NCBI GenBank assembly: GCA_033763795.1
Contig: JANRJV010000002.1
Span: forward strand, 1 to 28,082
Length of the DNA stretch: 28,082 nt
Direction of reading: 5' to 3'
Origin: JAEUIV01 sp033763795
GTDB lineage: Bacteria; Planctomycetota; Phycisphaerae; Phycisphaerales; UBA1924
A program made the position numbers and the translations under genes. Positions 23,210 to 28,082 of the stretch are shown here, in pieces (the stretch's first letter is position 1; each line of letters opens with the position of its first letter). The notes beneath the pieces were generated by a model that made no database searches, had not been told where the DNA came from, and saw only the letters and a list, made by a program, of their open reading frames with translations.

Positions 23210-24172
23210 TCATCGTCGTTCCACGGGGTTCACGCCCGTCGCCGCGAAAAGCCCGGGCCCCTTCGCGTCCGCCTCCGACGGCAGGGCAACCACCCGCACG
23301 TCCGCGAACCCCGAACCCTCCAGCAGCGAACGCATTCGCTCCGCCGCGAACCCCAGATGCTTGTGACCCATCGTGTGCCGGTACTCCTGACGGTCATGCG
23401 CCAGCATGTCCACCACCAGGAACGTCCCCCCCGCCCGCACCACCCGCCGCACCTCGCTCAGCGCACCCTCAAGCTCCGCGATGTGGTGCAGCACCATCAG
23501 GCACATCGCCGCGTCAACGCTCCCCGTCTCCAGAGGCAGCGCCTCCAGCGGCCCGTCCACGAACCGGATGTTCCCCAGCCCCGCAAGACGCTTCCGCGCC
23601 GCCTCCAGCATCGGGCCCGACTGATCGACCGCCACGACCTCCCGCACGAAAGGCGAGATCACCTCCGCCCCGTTCCCCGTCCCGCACCCCAGGTCCGCGA
23701 CGACCCAGTGGGGGGGCAGCAGACCTAACAGCCCCCGCAGCGTGAACATCTCCCCGAACAGCTGCTGCCGGACCCGGTCCCACTCGCCCGCCACCCGCCC
23801 GAAGAACGCCAGGCTGTCCGTCCGCCGCTCCGCCAGCACCATCTGCACCCGCCGCAGGTCCTCCGCGATCGTCAGGTCGCCCTGCATCTGCACGGAGACC
23901 GTCTTCCACAGGTCCCGCGTCGCCTGGTCCAGGTCGTCCAGCACCAGCCGGTACAGGGTCGCCGTCCCGTCCGCCCGCTTGCCCAGGAACCCCGCGTCCG
24001 CCAGCACCTTCAGGTGACGGCTCACGGTCGACTGCGGCAGCTGCACCGCCTTGGCCAACTCGCCCACCGTCAGCTCCGCCTTTTCCAAGGCGAAACACAT
24101 CCGCAGCCGGATCAGTTCGCTCAGAGCGACCAGCCGTTCGGTCAGCGGAGTTGTCGAGGGAGAACGCTTCAT
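23210..24172 (-). CDS. ArsR-family regulator fused to SAM-methyltransferase domain (SahR-like)
   Basis: 320 residues from the ATG at 24172. Residues about 8-80 form a winged helix-turn-helix of the ArsR family with recognition helix LPQSTVSRHLKVL (45-57). The metal-binding ELCVCDL-type helix of arsenic sensors is replaced by TVGELAKAV, so it is not a metal sensor of that type. From about 120 a class I methyltransferase domain follows, with VVADLGCGTGNGAEV (157-171) and LMVLHHI. Fusions of this architecture beside ahcY and methionine-cycle genes are known as SahR-like regulators that respond to S-adenosylhomocysteine. Whether the domain is catalytic or only a ligand sensor is unknown. An upstream ATG at 24217 would put the operator-like repeat inside the gene and is less likely. 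Confidence 0.88.
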   Translation of the reverse strand: MKRSPSTTPLTERLVALSELIRLRMCFALEKAELTVGELAKAVQLPQSTVSRHLKVLADAGFLGKRADGTATLYRLVLDDLDQATRDLWKTVSVQMQGDLTIAEDLRRVQMVLAERRTDSLAFFGRVAGEWDRVRQQLFGEMFTLRGLLGLLPPHWVVADLGCGTGNGAEVISPFVREVVAVDQSGPMLEAARKRLAGLGNIRFVDGPLEALPLETGSVDAAMCLMVLHHIAELEGALSEVRRVVRAGGTFLVVDMLAHDRQEYRHTMGHKHLGFAAERMRSLLEGSGFADVRVVALPSEADAKGPGLFAATGVNPVERR

Positions 24173-24190
24173 CCGTTTATCCGGATGAAG
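24167..24190. promoter_or_regulatory. Candidate operator over the SahR-like gene start
   Basis: CTTCATCCG-TTTATC-CGGATGAAG, a perfect 9-bp inverted repeat with a 6-base spacer (24167-24175 and 24182-24190). It covers positions from about 18 bases upstream of the ATG (24172) to 6 bases inside the gene. The size and symmetry suit a dimeric ArsR-family repressor, so autoregulation of the regulator-ahcY unit is inferred. No second copy was found before ahcY. Confidence 0.6.
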
Positions 24191-24222
24191 TGTAGAAAGG
24201 CCCGCCCCGCCCGTCAACCCGC

Positions 24223-24945
24223 TCAGCGCGGCGACCGGGACTCGCCCGAGAACGGCACCGTCGGCGCCGGGATCGTCCGCCCGCCCTGCTCGATCGGCCG
24301 CACCGCGAACGCCGCCGTCGGCTCATGGCCACGCGCCCGGATCAGCTCCTGAATCTGCGGATTCTGGGGCTCCAGCCACAGCGCCATCGCCAGCCGCTCC
24401 AGCGCCTCCTCGTCCCGCCCGATCTCGTCATAAAACGAGTACAGCGCCATCTGCGTGTCCGCCCGCGCCCCGCCGTCGCCCCGCGCCGCCGTCAGCAGCG
24501 CAGTCTCCGCCGTGTCGTAATCCTTCGCACGCTGCGTGAACCGCCCCAGCCGCAGCCAGTCATCCGGCGACCGCCGGTCCTCCGCCACGCTCTTGAGCAG
24601 CCGGATCGCCCCCTCCAGGTCGCCCACCCGCGCCTGCGCCTCTGCAAGGTTGGAAATCACCTCTCCATCCTTGGGCAGCAGCGTGTACGCCTTCTCCAGC
24701 TGTTCACGGGCCCCGCGGTTGTTCCCCACCCCCAGCAGCGCCTTGCCATACTGCAGCCGCGCCCGCCCGTTCCAGGGCTGCGCCTCGACCACCTGGGCAT
24801 ACTCCGCCTCGGCCTTCGCGTAGTCCTCTTTCGCCAGCGCTCGGTCCCCTGACGCCGCGATCATGTGCGGCGCTCGGCCCTGGCACCCCGCCAGAACCGA
24901 AACAAGGATCGTCGACACGACAAACAGCGAGCGGCGCGGCATCAT
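24223..24945 (-). CDS. TPR-repeat lipoprotein
   Basis: 240 residues from the ATG at 24945, nine bases after GGAG (a second ATG follows directly at 24942). The lipoprotein signal ends in L18-A19-G20-C21. At least four tetratricopeptide-like helical hairpins follow, visible as repeated A-x2-G-x-Y/L-x2-A patterns (for example RARLQYGKALLGVGNNRGAR, then EQLEKAYTLLPKDG). The mature protein would sit at the membrane in the periplasm and mediate protein contacts. The C-terminal 35 residues are Pro/Arg-rich and outside the repeats. The gene lies 50 bp before the SahR-like gene on the same strand. No specific partner can be named. Confidence 0.85.
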   Translation of the reverse strand: MMPRRSLFVVSTILVSVLAGCQGRAPHMIAASGDRALAKEDYAKAEAEYAQVVEAQPWNGRARLQYGKALLGVGNNRGAREQLEKAYTLLPKDGEVISNLAEAQARVGDLEGAIRLLKSVAEDRRSPDDWLRLGRFTQRAKDYDTAETALLTAARGDGGARADTQMALYSFYDEIGRDEEALERLAMALWLEPQNPQIQELIRARGHEPTAAFAVRPIEQGGRTIPAPTVPFSGESRSPR

Positions 24946-24999
24946 CAGTGCGGTCTCCACAGTAGGGGCCTTCGCCCCATCCATCGGCAAGCACAGTCT

Positions 25000-25013
25000 A
25001 AACGCTCGCGTTT
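25000..25013. promoter_or_regulatory. Palindrome in the divergent promoter region
   Basis: AAACGC-TC-GCGTTT, a perfect 6-bp inverted repeat with a 2-base spacer, in the 98-bp space between the divergent TPR lipoprotein gene and the LigD-phosphoesterase-like gene. A second small stem, GGGGC-CTTC-GCCCC (24965-24978), lies between it and the TPR gene. It may be a regulator binding site. Confidence 0.35.
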
Positions 25014-25043
25014 CAGCCCACACGCACCAGCGAACCCCAAGCC

Positions 25044-25457
25044 ATGCCACCCAGCGCCCTCCTCCGCCACCAGACGCCCGACGGCTCGTCGCATCTCGAC
25101 TGGCTCATAGCCCGAACCTCATCCCCCGCCGGCCCGGACGACCGCTGCCTCATCGCCCTGCGCATACGCGAGCGGCCCGACACGCCCCTCGTGCTCGAAC
25201 TCGACGCCGAGCGACTCCCCGACCACCGCTGGCTCTACCTCACCCACGAAGGACCCCTCCCCGGCCCCAACGACCGGGGCGCCGTCACCCGCCTTGCAAC
25301 CTTCGAATCCAACATCCTCTCCGACCGCCCCGACCGCCTCGACATCGCCATCGGCACCCCCCTCGGCTGGACGAACTGGTACGGCAGGCCTCACCCCGGC
25401 CGCGCAGCCTCGCCGCAGGGACATCCCCTGTGGACCTTCGAAGCCGTCCGCGGCTGA
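25044..25457 (+). CDS. LigD 3'-phosphoesterase-like stand-alone protein
   Basis: 137 residues. The N-terminus LLRHQTPDGSSHLDWLI aligns with the phosphoesterase (PE) domain of bacterial DNA ligase D, which starts KHDASRLHYDFRLE in Pseudomonas. LPDHRWLYLTHEGPLPG (58-74) aligns with its EDHPLDYADFEGSIPQG. By this alignment the active-site His9, His17, Asp19, His61 and Tyr65 are kept (LigD His42, His48, Asp50, His84, Tyr88), while the Arg52 position is Leu21. The LigD PE domain trims 3'-phosphate or ribonucleotide ends in repair by non-homologous end joining. Here no ligase, polymerase or Ku gene is adjacent, so the role may differ. The alignment is from memory; treat the assignment as strong inference. 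An asparagine synthetase gene follows 82 bp later. Confidence 0.6.
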   Translation: MPPSALLRHQTPDGSSHLDWLIARTSSPAGPDDRCLIALRIRERPDTPLVLELDAERLPDHRWLYLTHEGPLPGPNDRGAVTRLATFESNILSDRPDRLDIAIGTPLGWTNWYGRPHPGRAASPQGHPLWTFEAVRG

Positions 25458-25539
25458 ATCCGCCGCGCAACACCCACGATTTCGCCCCACGCTCCCGCCG
25501 CCCCCAAGCCGGCCGGCGCAATCGGCCGATAACCCTGCC

Positions 25540-27486
25540 GTGTGCGGCATCGTCGGCATCGCGGTTCAGACGGGCGCCAAGGCGTCCTTCGATAGCCGCG
25601 CCATCCTCCGCGTCGCCGAGCGACTCGCCCACCGAGGCCCCGACAGCGCCGGCGCATGGGAAGTGCCCGGCTTCTGCTTCGCACACCGCCGCCTCGCCGT
25701 CATCGACACGTCCCCCGCCGGCGCACAGCCCATGGGCCTCTGGGAGCTCGACTCAGGCGCCCTCCTGACCGCACCCCTCGTCGGCCCCGCCGCACGCAGC
25801 GACCTCGGCACCCCGCGCTTCGTCCTCGCGTACAACGGCGAGCTCTACAACGACGCACCCCTCCGCACCCGGCTCGCCCGCCGCGGCGCCCGCTTCACGG
25901 GCGCCTGCGACGCCGAAACCCTCCTACACGCCTGGGCCGCCTGGGGCACGCAGGCGCTCGCCCACGTCCGCGGCATGTTCGCCTTCGCCATCGCCGACAC
26001 GCGCCAGCGAACCCTCACCCTCGTCCGCGACCCCCTGGGAGTCAAGCCGCTCTTCTACGCGCGCACCTCACGCGAGCTCATGTTCGCCAGCGAGCCCCGC
26101 TCCATCCTCGACCACCCCGAGATCATCGCCGCCCCCAACGCGCGCATGGTCAGCGCCTACCTCACCACCATCTGGACCACCCTCGCCGGCGAGACCATGT
26201 TCCAGGGCGTCCGCGCCCTGGGCCCGGGCCAGATGCTCGTCGTCGATCTCGCCGGATCGGGCGCACCCCCCGCCGCACGCGAGCTCACATGGTGGCGCGG
26301 CCCCGCCGTCGCCCCCGAAGCAGCCGTCGACCCCGCCGAAGCGCTCGCCTCCGTCCGCGAGGCGCTCCGCCGCTCCGTTCACGAACAGATGCGCGCCGAC
26401 GTCCCCGTCTGCGCCCTGCTCTCGGGGGGGCTCGACAGCACCATCGTCGCCGCCCTCGCCCGCGATCATTCCCCCACCCTCCGCACCTACGCCGCCGGCG
26501 CACCCGTCCCCGAAGACTGCGCCTCGCTCCCGCAGAGCGACCTCTGCTTCGCCCGCCGCGCCGCCGAACACCTGGGCGTCGCCCACGATCAGGCCCACGT
26601 CACCCGCGACTCCTTCCGCGCCGCCTGGCCCGGCCTCATCGACCGCCTCGCCCTCCCCCTCAGCACGCCCAACCAGGTCGCCATCCACGACGTCGCCGCC
26701 CGGCTCCGCGCCGACGGCTGCATCGTCACGCTCAGCGGCGAAGGCGCCGACGAGCTCTTCGCCGGATACGACCGCGTCATCGACGCCGCTCGACGACACG
26801 CCGCGGATCCCCACGCCAGCAGCCCCGGCCCCGCGCTCTTCCTCCTCGCCGAAAACGCCTGGACGCCCCTTGATTTCAAGCACGGCGTGCTCAGCGAACG
26901 CGCCTTCGAAAGCACCGAGCACGACCGGTGGCTCCGCGACCAGTACGAGAACGAACTCGCCCTCGCGCGCGAAGAGGCCGGCTCCGACGGCATCGAAGCC
27001 CAGCTCCGGATGGTCCGCCGCATCAACCTCACAGGCCTCCTCCAGCGCCTCGACACCTCCACCATGCTCGCCGGCGTCGAGGGTCGCACCCCCTTCGCCG
27101 ACGCCGACGTCGCCCTCGCCGCCGAGCGCCTCCCGCTCTCCCTCAAGTACGCCCCGGAGCCCGCCGCCGAGCCCGCCGCCGCCGCGGCGACCGCCGCCGC
27201 TCCCGCCGCACTCCTCGCCGCGCCGCCCCGCACCAAGCTCATCCTTCGCCGCGCCTTCGAAGACCGCGTCCCGCGCTTCGTCCTCGACAGGCCCAAGGCC
27301 AGCTTCCCCCTGCCCTTCCAGGCGTGGGTCGCCGATCACGCCGCCGTGCTCCGCACCTCGAACATCGCCCGCGAGTTCTTCTCAGACGCCGCCATCCACG
27401 CCGTCACCGCCGAGCCGGCCCGACTCTGGCGCCTCGCCTGGCCCATGATCAACATCGCCTACTGGGGCCGCTCCATGGGATGGTGA
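25540..27486 (+). CDS. asnB: Asparagine synthase (glutamine-hydrolysing), AsnB family
   Basis: 648 residues from a GTG at 25540, chosen because processing must expose Cys2 (MCGIVGIAV), the glutaminase nucleophile; the upstream part of the open frame is out of register with the neighbouring gene and not conserved. The N-terminal Ntn-hydrolase domain has HRGPDS, then YNGELYN and DAETLLHAW; the synthetase domain has the PP-loop SGGLDS (about 297) and SGEGADELFAGY (about 398). It makes an amide from aspartate, or from a related acid, using glutamine and ATP. Between about 539 and 563 an almost pure Ala/Pro stretch is inserted, not usual for the family. Paralogues near glycan clusters sometimes amidate sugars, so the natural substrate is open. 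No clear Shine-Dalgarno is present. Confidence 0.9.
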   Translation: MCGIVGIAVQTGAKASFDSRAILRVAERLAHRGPDSAGAWEVPGFCFAHRRLAVIDTSPAGAQPMGLWELDSGALLTAPLVGPAARSDLGTPRFVLAYNGELYNDAPLRTRLARRGARFTGACDAETLLHAWAAWGTQALAHVRGMFAFAIADTRQRTLTLVRDPLGVKPLFYARTSRELMFASEPRSILDHPEIIAAPNARMVSAYLTTIWTTLAGETMFQGVRALGPGQMLVVDLAGSGAPPAARELTWWRGPAVAPEAAVDPAEALASVREALRRSVHEQMRADVPVCALLSGGLDSTIVAALARDHSPTLRTYAAGAPVPEDCASLPQSDLCFARRAAEHLGVAHDQAHVTRDSFRAAWPGLIDRLALPLSTPNQVAIHDVAARLRADGCIVTLSGEGADELFAGYDRVIDAARRHAADPHASSPGPALFLLAENAWTPLDFKHGVLSERAFESTEHDRWLRDQYENELALAREEAGSDGIEAQLRMVRRINLTGLLQRLDTSTMLAGVEGRTPFADADVALAAERLPLSLKYAPEPAAEPAAAAATAAAPAALLAAPPRTKLILRRAFEDRVPRFVLDRPKASFPLPFQAWVADHAAVLRTSNIAREFFSDAAIHAVTAEPARLWRLAWPMINIAYWGRSMGW

Positions 27487-27499
27487 GCGCCCCGCGCCC

Positions 27500-27913
27500 T
27501 CAGCCGTGGAACCACCACGCGCCCGCCCGCGCCGCCACCAGCCCGATCAGACCCGCCGCCGCCAGCACGACCCCCAGCCACACCATCAACGAAGGCCGCC
27601 CCAGCAGCCGCGGATCCCCCGCGATCATCCACACCGCAAGCCCGAGCCCGGCCGCCACTAGCAGCGCGCTCGCCAGCAGCAGCCCTTTCCAAAGCTTCCC
27701 CGTCCGCTCAATCAGCTGCACATGCCCGGGCTCCAGCCGCACCAGCAGCGCCTCGCCCCCGAGCCCCGCGCCCGCCGGCAGTTCCTGCACGCTGCGCACG
27801 ATCACGCCCCGCGCCGACGCATCACGCCGCGCCGCCGCCTCGTCGGCCGCTTCCAGAAGAAGCTCGACCGGACGCCGCGAATGTTCGTCAGATCCGATGA
27901 CCCGGTACCGCAT
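27500..27913 (-). CDS. Small membrane protein with two C-terminal helices, unknown function
   Basis: 137 residues from the ATG at 27913, which has GGAG four bases upstream. The first 70 residues are soluble; MRYRVIGSDEHSRRPVELLL and the EAADEAAARRDA that follows look like the short ligand-free domains seen at the N-terminus of many planctomycete membrane proteins. Two hydrophobic helices follow at about 76-97 and 109-128, with a Trp-rich end. I do not recognise a family with a known role. It is convergent with asnB, 13 bp from its stop. The upstream part of the frame overlaps the tail of another gene, so a start beyond 27913 is unlikely. Confidence 0.65.
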   Translation of the reverse strand: MRYRVIGSDEHSRRPVELLLEAADEAAARRDASARGVIVRSVQELPAGAGLGGEALLVRLEPGHVQLIERTGKLWKGLLLASALLVAAGLGLAVWMIAGDPRLLGRPSLMVWLGVVLAAAGLIGLVAARAGAWWFHG

Positions 27914-27978
27914 GCTGCTCCAAGCCCGCGCGCCCCGCGCGACGCTCGCGCGCCGCTCAACTATCGGCTCGCTCAAGC

Positions 27979-28082
27979 TCACCCAGCCAGCATCCCGCCC
28001 CGCCCCGCCCTCGGCGGCCCGTCGGGCGCATGCTCCGCCCCGCGCAGCATCAGTTGCCACAGCCCGATGTCGTGCCACTTCC
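27979..28082 (-). CDS. C-terminal end of a gene beyond the window
   Basis: The frame ending at the stop in 27979-27981 translates to a short tail beginning KWHDIGLWQLMLRG and ending in GGMLAG. The WHDIGLWQLML segment looks like a true protein C-terminus rather than a shadow frame, and the stop lies 65 bp before the next gene start. Only about 34 residues are visible, so no family can be named and the call is tentative. Confidence 0.35.
   Translation of the reverse strand, partial: KWHDIGLWQLMLRGAEHAPDGPPRAGRGGMLAG

Noticed and set aside
21564..23366. 600-codon open frame on the plus strand opposite ahcY
   Set aside because: It is the antisense of a highly conserved enzyme; the translation is Arg/His/Val-rich with no start signal or domain, as expected from high-GC third positions.
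1..28082. Mobile element, CRISPR array or defence system
   Set aside because: No transposase, integrase, direct-repeat array or recognised defence gene was seen on either strand; the genes are metabolic, surface or regulatory.

Overview
The window is GC-rich DNA with GTG/TTG starts and tightly overlapping genes. It most likely comes from a planctomycete of the Phycisphaerae type. That placement is inference from three things: two secreted proteins ending in variant PEP-CTERM tails (VPxP, hydrophobic helix, Arg cluster), a planctomycete-style type II pseudopilin, and a protein ending in thrombospondin type 3 repeats plus a dockerin-like FADITAVL repeat pair. No rRNA, tRNA, CRISPR array, transposase or integrase is visible.

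Region 1 (1-10345, minus strand) is an exopolysaccharide/O-antigen-type operon read right to left: a specialised NusG paralogue, a secreted beta-helix protein, a polysaccharide pyruvyl transferase, a Wzx-type flippase, a FrhB-family iron-sulfur flavoprotein, a Wzy/WaaL-like polymerase or ligase, a family 2 glycosyltransferase and a truncated SAM methyltransferase. From the flippase onward, successive genes share stop/start bases. Upstream, 10507-11343 encodes a PEP-CTERM-like secreted protein closed by its own terminator. A 440-bp divergent intergenic region (11344-11783) follows.

Region 2 (11784-16068, plus strand) is a dTDP-L-rhamnose operon in the order rmlA-rmlC-like-rmlD-rmlB, followed by a lipoprotein beta-propeller phytase. 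It probably supplies dTDP-rhamnose to the glycosyltransferases of region 1.

Region 3 (16144-19931, minus strand) holds three envelope or secreted proteins: the TSP3/dockerin protein, the pseudopilin and a second PEP-CTERM-like protein. Region 4 (20138-24945, minus strand) holds a cation:proton antiporter, S-adenosylhomocysteinase (ahcY), an ArsR-type regulator fused to a methyltransferase (SahR-like) and a TPR lipoprotein. A 9+6+9 bp perfect inverted repeat lies over the regulator's start codon and is a candidate operator. Region 5 (25044-28082) has a stand-alone protein resembling the LigD 3'-phosphoesterase domain, a glutamine-hydrolysing asparagine synthetase, a small two-helix membrane protein and the tail of another gene.

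The best leads are: (a) the NusG paralogue with a hairpin over its own stop codon at the head of the polysaccharide operon; (b) the SahR-like regulator/ahcY unit with its operator; (c) the LigD-phosphoesterase-like small protein that keeps five of six recalled active-site residues; (d) the FrhB-like protein lacking one cluster cysteine beside a pyruvyl transferase; (e) the abrupt base-composition change inside the flippase gene.
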